From: Gryganskiella cystojenkinii
Taxonomy: Eukaryota > Mortierellomycota > Mortierellomycetes > Mortierellales > Mortierellaceae
DNA: 12,047 nt
Direction of reading: 5' to 3'
Assembly (NCBI GenBank): GCA_015852425.1
Contig: JAAAIG010000236.1
Coordinates: 1 to 12,047 of the forward strand
Shown here: piece by piece, positions 1 through 8,600 of the stretch
Position numbering within the stretch: the first letter of the stretch is position 1
Layout: each line of letters begins with the position of its first letter
Position numbers and translations under genes: made by a program
The notes under the pieces: model-generated
Databases searched by the model: none
What the model was told of the DNA's origin: nothing
What the model saw: only the letters and a program-made list of their open reading frames with translations

Positions 1-64
1 GTTAGGGTTTAGACTAGTCTCACCATAGCTTTCATATCAGACGGAGAAAGGGATAAATCTGCTT

Positions 65-2658
65 CTACATAGTAAAGTCAAACTTTTTGAACACGTCCTT
101 GAAAGCGACTCCGTCCTTACGCTCTTCCTCGGGTGACTTGACACACTTCTTCCAGAAGGCGCGATCGGGGGTCCCGAGGGCCTTGGCGAGGACGTTTCGT
201 CCGAACTGCATATCGATCCTCTGACCCATGGGAATTATACAATACAAGTTCTTGCCATTGGGGAGCTCAACCTTAAAATAATTGGATCCATCCGAGGGAG
301 CAGTCGTTTGCCATTCTGCCTTGGGCTGCGACGACTCTGGGTCTTCCTCCTCTTCCATGACGGCGTCCGGACCCTCTGGATCTTCTGACAACGAAGAAAG
401 TGGCTTGAGGGCTTTTCCTTTGTGATTCAAAGAGGGTGGTGACGAGTAAAACAAACCGATCTGGTCCCGGAACGCTGTCTCGACAGCCTCGACCTTGTCC
501 TGAGGAATCGCCATAACCTGCGTATGGGCATGTTGCATTGCCCCTCGTTGACTCAACTCCCAGACTACCATCGCGGCTCCTTTTGACTTGTACAGGTTGC
601 GAAGTCCGTCCTTGTACTGTCTCAGCTCCGATTCCAGATCCGATTTCGCAGCCTCTTCGACGGTCGAGAAGGAACTGTAGTGATTAATAGTGATCAGGAT
701 CACATGTCCACCTCCCGGAATAAGTGCCTTTCCTGCAGTGGTATCGGGCATCTGACCCTTGGCGAGCGTCATATAGACTTCTGTGCCGATGGAGACGATC
801 AAGTTTTTGTCGATTTCTGGGTTCGAGAGGCAGAACCAACAGGGTGGTGGGGGTGCGTTGGGATCCAAGGCCGGTCTTGATGGGCGTAATGACGATGATG
901 ATGTGCCAGATCGAGATGACTCTTTCTCGGGACAGTCCTGAATCTTGTGTCCAGGTTTGTTACAGATCCTACAGATGTATTCCTGTCGTTGGGGTCGATT
1001 CCTTTCCTCTTCCTTGATCAAGGGGCAGTCGCGGATCATGTGTCCTGGTTGTTGACACTTGTTACAAATATAACCCTCAGGGATAGGGCGAGGTCCGTTG
1101 CCTTGCGAATCGCCCCCGTTACTGTTCTGTGTTTGAGTGGGGCAATCCTTGATGAAATGTCCAGGGACGTTGCAACGACGACAAATGTAGCCCGAGGGTG
1201 GTTCGTTTCTTGCACGTTTTTGATCCCAGAAGAAACTCTCTCCATCCTGTCATTTGGAAAAGTCAGGAATAAAAATAAAAATGTCAGCATTTTTTTTACA
1301 CGTTTTAAGAAGGCAAATGTCTGAAATATTAACGACCATTTTTTTTTTCTTTTTGTTGTTACCAGCTCATGACGGGAACGTTTTTGAGTCGCCATATCGG
1401 CTAATGCCGCCAGAGGGGAAGCCGTTGTGACTGCATTCATCGTAGCCGCCAAGATCTCATCCGAGGCATTTGCCAAGGGAACGATGTTGAATGCATAAAA
1501 CCACCGCTGCTTGTTCTTGTTGCCGACCTCTCCAAGACCAATGAATCTTGTCGCGTGTTCCGCTCCCTGAGTATTTTTATAAGGAGGACGTTCCCAGAAT
1601 TGTCCTGAACGAGCCGCAAAATGGTAACGGGGTTGTAAGTGCGCCGTGGCTCTTGAGACCACATGAGAGAACGTACTGGCTTCCTGACCCACTGGTGTTG
1701 ACACTGCAGATCCAGGAACAGAGGGGCCGACCTTTTCGAGAATACCGGCAGGCCACTCATGCGAGAGAAAAATGTCGACGCCGAGTTTCGACGTATCCAT
1801 GATAGTCGTCTTTTCTGTGGACTTGATCAACCCGTCGACTTGAGATTTGGTGTAATGGTTCCTGAGCAAGGAGGTATCGAATTCTTCATCTTCAACGTTG
1901 GCCTCGTACACGGCACTGTCATACGATCCACTGAGCGAAGCGACCTTGACGGATTGAGAAGTAGTCATGACGCCGTGGGATTCTAAAGGGTTTGCGGAGG
2001 GAAAAGAGGGATATATATTAACATAATTGAAAGAGGGGTTAGTTAAGACTCTGCTGGAGAAGACTGTGCATCGCGAGCTCCTGGGGATGAACAAAATATG
2101 TCCATGTCAAAGGCTAACTTACCAAGGTAGAAAAGATTGTTGCATACTTCGCCTCCGTTCCTGGCTGCTCTACGCTCGACGATTCCTGGGACGCCATGAT
2201 CTCCATGAATGAAATAGGTCGCGATGGGGACTAGTTCAAAAAGAAAAAGAAAAAGAGAAAGAGCGAGGGAGAGAGAGAGAGAGGAGTAGTGAAGGTACAA
2301 AGTTAATGTCTGCGATAAGGGTTGTTTTTTTTAACGATGTTATTAGAAATCTTCGACTCTCTTACAGTCAAGCTTGTTCTCCATGAGTTCATCGATGGTT
2401 TCGATGGGAGTCTCCTTGGCAAAAAAGTTTCCTGTACAGAACAAAATGTCAAACGGCCCATGTTTCGAATTGATCGTCCCGACCTTGGCACAGAGGTTCT
2501 TGAGGTCACCATTGGCTGATCCCACCACGAGTCTAAAATAATCAGAAATTCATTAAACGTTAATAAAAAAATCTCGAGGTCAACCAGGAGAGATAGAGGA
2601 CGTACTCCAATACCAAGGGGAAAAGAAGGCGGGGTCCTTACACTTTGACAGAGCTCAT
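65..2658 (-). CDS. CWF19L1: CWF19-like protein 1 / Drn1 homologue with three CCHC zinc knuckles
   Basis: Predicted cofactor of lariat-debranching enzyme that acts on excised intron lariats in the nucleus. Exons (minus strand): 2658-2642, 2532-2366, 2230-2123, 1982-1363, 1246-65. All junctions are GT-AG (GTAAGG, GTAAGA, GTAAGT, GTAACA donors), phases agree, and the total is 697 codons plus the stop TAG at 65-67. The start MSSVKV is a 17-nt first exon that restores the typical KVLVVGSANGDL opening. Residues 1-270 form the metallophosphoesterase-like domain (FCTGNFF near 35; VDIFLSHEWP near 166-175; LQPRYHFA, then HATRFIGL). The first motif reads GSANG where an active enzyme would have GD, so this domain is probably non-catalytic. 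Three CX2CX4HX4C knuckles lie at 326-339, 365-378 and 396-409. Residues from about 432 form CwfJ_C_1 with CWFCLSNPE and a HIT-like QHAHTQ (His543, His545). CwfJ_C_2 runs from about 630 to the FDFTM end. Family identity is firm; knuckle function (RNA binding) is inferred. Confidence 0.93.
2231..2365 (-). other. Intron 2 of the CWF19L1-like gene, with a CT microsatellite
   Basis: This 135-nt intron has donor GTAAGAG and acceptor GAACTAG. Most of its 3' half, read on the transcript strand, is an uninterrupted pyrimidine stretch: a CT dinucleotide run near 2273-2286, then CTTTTT blocks down to about 2240. This is an extreme polypyrimidine tract and a length-variable simple repeat. Splicing across it joins KLD to FPIATYF in frame, which supports the boundaries. 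Confidence 0.85.
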
Positions 2659-3025
2659 TGGAGTATCACGAGGGTTCGAAAGGTAATGAAAGAAAAGGTG
2701 ATCAACAACGCACTTAAGGCATTCGCGACCTTTTACACAACGAACGAACAAAGCCACAACGACACGTGACTTCGCCACTAATTTTACTTCGGAGCACGTT
2801 TGGCTATTCACTCACGAGTTTTGGTTCGTATGTGTACCCCTTGAACAGAGACCTAGGACAAGGTCGCATGGAGGATTATAATCATTTGATTGCTCTTAGT
2901 TCACTACACTACATACTATTTAGAAGGCTCCCTTAAGTTAGCTCTGCTACTTGCATTTGCTATTGTTGTGTACCAAAGCGGAGGCGTGTGATGGTTCTGG
3001 GTAAAAAAAAAGGCGAAAGCGTCTA
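2659..3025. promoter_or_regulatory. Intergenic spacer / putative promoter of the CWF19L1-like gene with a CACGTG site
   Basis: This 367-nt stretch lies between the start codon of the CWF19L1-like gene and the stop codon of the upstream membrane-protein gene; both are on the minus strand. I see no coding potential. It contains one CACGTG E-box at 2763-2768. Read on the minus strand it is GTCACGTG, the core recognised by Cbf1/bHLH factors in ascomycetes, and it sits about 105 nt upstream of the ATG. An A9 run near 3003-3011 lies just downstream of the membrane-protein stop codon. Promoter function is inferred from position; factor identity is not established for this lineage. Confidence 0.45.
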
Positions 3026-4759
3026 CTACGTCATTTTCTTTGAGACTTGTGTTCTCAGAGATGAGATATCGGACACTTGCATCTCTATGTCTGCTGATGG
3101 TGGCGACAATGCCCTTGCTTTTAGGACAGCGCCCTCTAGCCGCACACTCAGCTCAGCTCCGCTCTTGACCATCAGGGTAGCCATGGACGAAGTATCGTTG
3201 GAAGAACTTCTCGCTTCACCACTATCCGCCTCCACACTGTCTGCTTCAATTTCGTTCAAGACGTCGTAGATGTTGGAGTCTCTGCACAGCCTTGCGGATG
3301 AAATTATTCCGTCTACAGCAGGGAATGCCTTGGTCCTGTTTTTTGCCACAAAGACAACGATGGCTATCAACATCATGGACTGCACGACCACACATGCAGT
3401 CAGGAGTATGAGGTTTGCACCTATTGCAAAAACCGGCTGATGCAACACTCCTTGTACCCGGGTCGGCACAAAGCCGTCATCCTGAGACATACACCCCGAC
3501 ACGAACTGGGTCTTGATCCGAGTGATATCTCTCTCCATTCGCTGTGGCAGGTCATTGATCGTGTTGTTTTCGTTGCCGCCCTCCCCCACCAGTAGTGTGT
3601 TGATAAAATCTGACCCTGGTTTCTCGAACCCTACGTTGAAAGAGTCCATGTATTGCAGTATCATGTTCACGCCGTCGTTATAGCTGGCAGCGACCCTCTC
3701 CGATTCCTGCTGCACAACCGTTGCGCTGTTCTGCGATGTGTAGTTCAACGTGACCTTGGCACGGTAGCTGTGTGTGACACACCCGACCACGTACAGAAAG
3801 ATATCGAGGAGCTCGTCATTCCGGAACGTGAATGTAGGTGGGATTGAGATGGTCTTGTTGAAGTAGGAGGCGTTTGAAAAGTAGAACAGGTCGTAGCCAG
3901 TATCGCTTGTCTGCTGATTCCGGTAGCTCAACACCCGTGGGTGTGAAAAGCTCAGCCCACCATCCGCAATACGAAGCTCAGCCGCTGGGTTGATAGCTAC
4001 TATCGCTTGGTTCGTTATGTTGAATATACTGTCGCCAGTGTCATCTCGGCTGTTGTATGCTGCATCATACAACAGGTCGTCATGGACAAAGAAGGCGCAC
4101 TGCACATCGACCATATAGGCTGTGACATTGCTGACCAGCAGGGATCCGTCGTATGATTGGGGGAGGGCCTGGAATGAGATGTTCGACCAGGTACTGTTGG
4201 TGATACTACTTTGCTTGGGGTAGAAGAATGCAGATGAAACACGGTTCATCATCTTGGACAAGCCATACAGGTCTCGCGCATTGCCCGAAAAGTCTGTTGC
4301 AAAGTATTGTGGATCGAACCAGCTGATATCCACCGTGTTGGACTGTATAACTGATGTAACCTCGAACGAGCCCACGATAGCCTTGCTGAACATCTTTGCC
4401 ACCAGCAGCATCACTGCTCCGATGAGCAGAAAAGCAAGGTGTTTGGTCTTGCGCATGAGGCCGAATCGGAACACCACTGACATCGACCCTCGCCCTAGTC
4501 CTTCCAGCATCCCTGTGTCGGACTCTGAGACATAAGCCTTTCGGAGGCGGCTCCATTTCTCCTTGTTGAGGATGCTCACGAAGCACATTGTAAGCGCCAT
4601 GGTGGCCAGTGTTATGACGGTACCAAACCCCATGGATATGATTCTGGAAAGTGCAGCGGTGGATAAGCCAGGGAACAGTACATTGTCGGCAAAGTATACC
4701 CTGCATGCGACCAGCAGGCAGAGCCACAGTGCCTGGAGAACGACGTGCGCCACATCCAT
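3026..4759 (-). CDS. Orphan 577-aa four-pass membrane glycoprotein, intronless
   Basis: I do not recognise a family. The frame is a single open exon from ATG at 4759 to TAG at 3026-3028. Hydrophobic helices lie at about 6-25, 42-64, 107-126 and 444-472. Between the third and fourth is a loop of about 315 residues with eight N-X-S/T sequons (near 188, 193, 211, 247, 296, 301, 339, 399) and three cysteines (221, 327, 423). That suggests a glycosylated lumenal or extracellular domain with both termini in the cytosol. The basic KEKWSRLRKAY stretch after TM2 fits an inside loop. The C-terminal tail (from about 473) is Ser/Asp/Glu-rich and has no visible kinase, channel or transporter motif. The start is chosen as the first in-frame ATG with an A at -3. 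It differs from its neighbours in lacking introns. It could be a receptor-like or wall-sensor protein, but nothing in the sequence proves that. Confidence 0.85.
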   Translation of the reverse strand: MDVAHVVLQALWLCLLVACRVYFADNVLFPGLSTAALSRIISMGFGTVITLATMALTMCFVSILNKEKWSRLRKAYVSESDTGMLEGLGRGSMSVVFRFGLMRKTKHLAFLLIGAVMLLVAKMFSKAIVGSFEVTSVIQSNTVDISWFDPQYFATDFSGNARDLYGLSKMMNRVSSAFFYPKQSSITNSTWSNISFQALPQSYDGSLLVSNVTAYMVDVQCAFFVHDDLLYDAAYNSRDDTGDSIFNITNQAIVAINPAAELRIADGGLSFSHPRVLSYRNQQTSDTGYDLFYFSNASYFNKTISIPPTFTFRNDELLDIFLYVVGCVTHSYRAKVTLNYTSQNSATVVQQESERVAASYNDGVNMILQYMDSFNVGFEKPGSDFINTLLVGEGGNENNTINDLPQRMERDITRIKTQFVSGCMSQDDGFVPTRVQGVLHQPVFAIGANLILLTACVVVQSMMLIAIVVFVAKNRTKAFPAVDGIISSARLCRDSNIYDVLNEIEADSVEADSGEARSSSNDTSSMATLMVKSGAELSVRLEGAVLKARALSPPSADIEMQVSDISSLRTQVSKKMT

Positions 4760-4905
4760 TTCTTGAGGTTGCGTGAGGGGAAGGTGAGGTGAAAGGTGAG
4801 GTGGAAGATGAAAAGGGACAGAGCATACCTTGACTCGCTCATTTTATTTGCGTTTAATGTTAAGGGAGGGGGATTTTGAGACAGTTCGTGTAACCGACAC
4901 ATTGT
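4760..4905 (-). promoter_or_regulatory. Short spacer: leader of the membrane-protein gene and 3' end signal of the secreted-protein gene
   Basis: This 146-nt gap separates two minus-strand genes. An AATAAA hexamer (minus strand, 4843-4848) lies about 58 nt downstream of the stop codon at 4906 and is a plausible poly(A) signal for that gene. Just after it, in transcript direction, is an ATG (4841-4839) followed by a potential donor GTATGC. A CTCAAG acceptor-like site lies immediately before the membrane-protein ATG, so a 5'-UTR intron or an out-of-frame upstream ORF is possible. The stretch between them is C/T-rich with a repeated CACCTCACCTT unit. Confidence 0.4.
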
Positions 4906-5395
4906 TTAGAATACTTCGCCTTCAATAGAAATCGGGATGCAGGGACGATGCGGCGAAGGAGCTATGTGGCCAAGAGGCTGTGCAGTGGGGTCCCTTGCAT
5001 CGTCGTAGGAGTGGCACACGATGCTCACTTTAGAAGGTATAAACATTGCCAAGAATGAGGGTGTGGCTATTGCGGGCCAAACCCCTTGGCCCTTAATGTC
5101 TGTCACTTTACGAACTGACCAAGTTTCTCTTGGGTGTTCCTGTGTGCAAGGAATATTCCCGCGGAGCCTTATCGTCGACGCTTTCGCCGTCCGACAGGTT
5201 GTATGCTCTGCCTCATCGGTGAGCCAATAATATTGATCAGGGTTGCTAAAGCCGAGGGACAAGAGCTAAAAAGCTGAGGATCCATGGCTAAATGCATTTT
5301 ATTAGCGAGTGGTCCAAAGAAACAAAACTGGTCCACTAAGAACAATATACGAAATGCAGTAAAAGAAGCGAGAACCAAAAATGAGCACCAAGCAT
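4906..5395 (-). CDS. Probable small secreted four-cysteine protein (134 aa, two exons)
   Basis: No known family is recognised. Exon 1 (5395-5351) starts at ATG and encodes 15 residues including the hydrophobic run FWFSLLLLHF. It ends at donor GTATAT in phase 0. Exon 2 (5265-4906) begins after TTTTTAG, also phase 0, with LLSLGFSNPDQYYW and ends at TAA. The 85-nt intron (5350-5266) contains GCTAATA as a branch-point candidate. The spliced product has a classical signal-peptide profile (about 1-20) and a mature region of about 114 residues with cysteines at 39, 55, 99 and 124, enough for two disulfides. The mature part has Trp/Tyr/Pro-rich, non-repetitive composition unlike random translation. 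An AATAAA lies about 58 nt past the stop. Weak points: two earlier AGs (TTTAG, CTCAG) follow the branch candidate, and both lead to short products. Role unknown: wall protein, antimicrobial or effector-like are only guesses. Confidence 0.58.
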
Positions 5396-5636
5396 CTGTG
5401 GATAATACACCCTCAACTATGATGAGATCTCCCGGTATTTCGCTCCGCCAAGAATTCGTTCCATCGTTGGTCCTTTTCTTCCTGCTCTCTGATTTTCTTT
5501 TAACGAAGTAAGGTTATTTATTTTCGTGCCTGCATGATTGTGTCAGTATGATTGTGTGTCGCTATGATTGTATGTGAGTATGATTGTGTGGTAGATGGTT
5601 TAGAAGCATGGGAAGGAGAGGAAGAAGGATACGAGT
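5396..5636 (-). other. Spacer: 3' UTR of dolichol kinase and upstream region of the small secreted protein
   Basis: This 241-nt gap lies between two minus-strand genes. It holds the 16-bp tandem repeat listed separately and an AATAAA hexamer on the minus strand at 5517-5522, about 115 nt after the dolichol-kinase stop. That places the repeats inside the likely dolichol-kinase 3' UTR. The remaining 120 nt or so would be the promoter and 5' UTR of the small secreted-protein gene; I see no clear core promoter element there. Confidence 0.4.
5533..5594. repeat. 16-bp tandem repeat, four imperfect copies (TATGATTGTGTG-type)
   Basis: Copies lie at 5533-5546 (14 nt), 5547-5562, 5563-5578 and 5579-5594. 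Each has the core ATGATTGT followed by a variable TGT/GTC/GAG tail. It lies between the dolichol-kinase stop codon and its likely poly(A) signal, so it would be transcribed in the 3' UTR as the reverse complement (ACAATCAT cores). Repeat-driven stem-loops are not obvious. It may be a simple minisatellite or a multicopy protein-binding motif. Confidence 0.8.
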
Positions 5637-8600
5637 TTAGATAAGCCAGACCATGGCCAACATCACAACAGGTATCACCAGGTTATCGTTCTGTTCCGAG
5701 ACAGCCTCCAGCATGGCTGCTACAGAGACAGCGAGACCGTACCGGAGAACACCCCAGAGTGACCAAGTCACTGCGGACCAATCCTCCCAGGTCGAGAACG
5801 AGAGCAATGAAGCCGGTCGGAGGGAAGACGGTGATGCCACCGCGGGGAAGGATGGTGGAAGACCCGAGGTTTTCGTGGTATCCATAACTACCACGCCGGA
5901 CCTTGCTGCACCAAATCCAGGAGTCGAGGCTGGCATTTTGTTGGAACCAGGTCCGGTTGCAGATGGTGCTGAGAAGGGTGACAAAGACGTCGCAAGGGGA
6001 GAGTTCAAGAGTGATGCCGCCAAAGAAGGAGATCCCCCAGAGGTGGCACTCGCACCAACAATATCGCCCGTCATTGGCATAACTGAAGACAACGTCGAAG
6101 AGGATGCAGTCGTCGAGGTAAGTCCAGAACCAAAGATGAAGCTCATGACCCACATGCCAATAAAGATAGTTCCTGCCGCAAACATGACCGAGACTACAAA
6201 TGCGATCGTGCCCTCAACAGTCTTGATGGTTCCTGGCCAACGACGACGTCCGAACCGTTTGCCAATAATCGAAGCCATGGCGTCGCCAACACCGAGTGAA
6301 AAGATGCCCGATAGTCCTGCGAGGATATGATGCTCCGCCAGCCAGACTGGGGTAGCGCAACCCATAAGAAGATAGAGGTGACTCAAGATGATAGGCCCTC
6401 CGTCTCGTCCGTCCAAGAACCCGACCAAGAATAGATGAATCTCCTTGCCAAAGGGGACGACTGCAAAGTAACGGACGTATTCCAAGAAGATGAGCGCAGC
6501 CAAACCTACGGAGAAAGCAATGTGCATGAATGGTTCCTATTTACGTAGAGAAAAATTTAAATGTTAGAAACTGCTCCAACAAGAAGACCCCGTCCTATAC
6601 AACGCATCCCAGATAAGAACTTACGTCCGTGAGGTACCCGGGAACAAACATGAGTACCGCGAGAGCATGATAGTACTTGCGTCTGTTGTTCAACGAGCCC
6701 ATGATCGACCGTCGACTGATCGAGGTATTCATCCAGTAAAAGAAAGCGATCGAGCACCCGACAGCCAATACCCAATAGAGACAAAGGCCTAAACGACTCC
6801 ACCCGATCCGGATCGACATCAGCCTGTTAATATCCCACAAAGACTCTGCTGGACTGTCTTCGGTCGCGGGTTTTGGAAAGACCTTGGCAAAGAGCATAAA
6901 CTCGATCACCCACAGGAACGGATTCTGACCCAGGACACGCTCACACCGAGGCATGATCAAGACCAAGATAATCACGATCAGACCAGAATACACGACCGCG
7001 GCGGACAACTTTTTCTTGAACTCTCGCTTTTGAAGATTCGCCAGCGATGCACCCTTGGTTGGCATTTGGGCCAGTTTCCGACAGTACATCAGCACGGGTG
7101 TCAAGAGGACACCAATCATCAACATGCCGACGACCAAGGTCAACAGAAACAAGAATTGAGGGTTCTCCAGAACTGCCGTGACCGCGGTTGATGCGCGAGA
7201 AGTCGAAGACTCTGTCCAAGAGGATCCAGTTGCATCCAAGAACGCAGGGCTTGGGGTCATAAAAGCCATGATCAACGTCTCATGGATCAAAAGAGTGATG
7301 ACTTGCGCCAGGATCGTCAGCTCACCAAACGTGAACGATCGTCGGTAAAAGTAGGCAAAGCCAATCATGAGAGCCTGAAAGACAATGTGGTTCAACATGA
7401 CCATGCCAGCACCGGTCTTTTCCAGTCCCGGGATCCATTTGAACCGCGCCAATAGCGTAATCAGAAAGTTGTAGGCGCCGCCGAATCCGAGAGCAATAAT
7501 CCAGACCTCCTCCCGGTCGCTAGAACGCTCCGTCTCGGACAAAGATGACGACGAAGGTGAACTCATAAAGAGACTTGGGAGGTGATGGTGTTGTGGTTGC
7601 TGGTGATGATGATGATTCATCTGGTCGTTGGAAAACATGAACGCATCCTGGAGCTCCTGTTGCCGTTGCTTGATCGCTGACAGGGAGCCTGAGGAAGCAG
7701 CCGAGAGTGTGGGCGATGAGGGAGAAGAAGGAGACGAAATCGGGTTTTTCTGTCGCTGTTCTTTTGGGTATAAGTTGCCTCCGGTACTCAGTGATTCCAC
7801 AGAGGTTGATGTCACGGCTGGAGTGAGTGGGGCGATAGTCGAGACAGAGGTAGAGCTCAGATTGTGTGTCGACATGGAGGTGGATGGGGTCGAGGCCGAA
7901 GACATGGTCATCATTGAAGAAGGCAAGAGGATCCCATCGAGAATCGAGGGTTTCGGCCCTCCAGTCTTTCCGTAGATGCCAGATCCTGCAGGCGAATCAA
8001 AGACCTTCAAGAGAAGCAAGTGAACCAGGACCGAGAAGCCAAACGTCAACGACAGGGCTAGGTTGGATAAGACTGACTCTGCTGTTTGTAATCCTGGGAT
8101 TCCTGTCGTCGAAAACTTTTCGTCTGTGACAGTCTGAACAAACTTTGCCGCCAAGACGATCGGTACAAGGACGGTTGCGAATATTGATCCGTTGTCGGCT
8201 CCCTTTCTGTTATGTTTGTGAAAAGAAGTAAGATAGTAAGAATTAAAATCCATTACCATTACGGGCGAAAAAAGGCACAATCTCGTCAATTTAAACACTC
8301 GTGGCAAACCTTACCTATACCAATGGGCTTCTGAACCCCAGACTCTCCATTGTGGCATCGCACCTTCTGCAGATCGACACCACCGGCTCTGGAAACTTCC
8401 AAAGATCGGTTCCAACTTTCCAGCGCCTCCAGTGGATCCTGATGCGCCTCCTTGGCCAGAGGCATCCGGGTTGATTTGACTCTCCTGAAGTAACTCTTTC
8501 CGGAGCGCCACATGATCGTCATCATCAGAATCATCATCACTGTCAGCGACAGCAGCGGCAACGGTGGCTGCAGAGGTCCGAGAGGCCGTTGACTTCAGAT

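Noticed and set aside
1..12. GTTAGGGTTTAG at the left edge, resembling telomeric TTAGGG
   Set aside because: Only about one and a half units are present and ordinary coding sequence follows at once; a telomere would show many perfect tandem copies.
1036..2094. Single 352-aa frame taken as one protein
   Set aside because: Its two ends are intronic: the first 37 codons precede the TTTAG acceptor at 1983 and the last part follows the GTAACA donor at 1362. Splicing to flanking exons restores the conserved family sequence.
5169..5378. Minus-strand 69-aa frame overlapping the secreted-protein gene
   Set aside because: It would require the alternative CAG acceptor and ends in a basic, low-information tail. 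The competing frame gives a longer protein with a full signal peptide and four cysteines.
5653..6330. Long 225-aa open frame on the plus strand
   Set aside because: It is exactly antisense to the conserved dolichol-kinase catalytic exon, and its openness follows from codon bias there. The minus-strand frame carries the family motifs.
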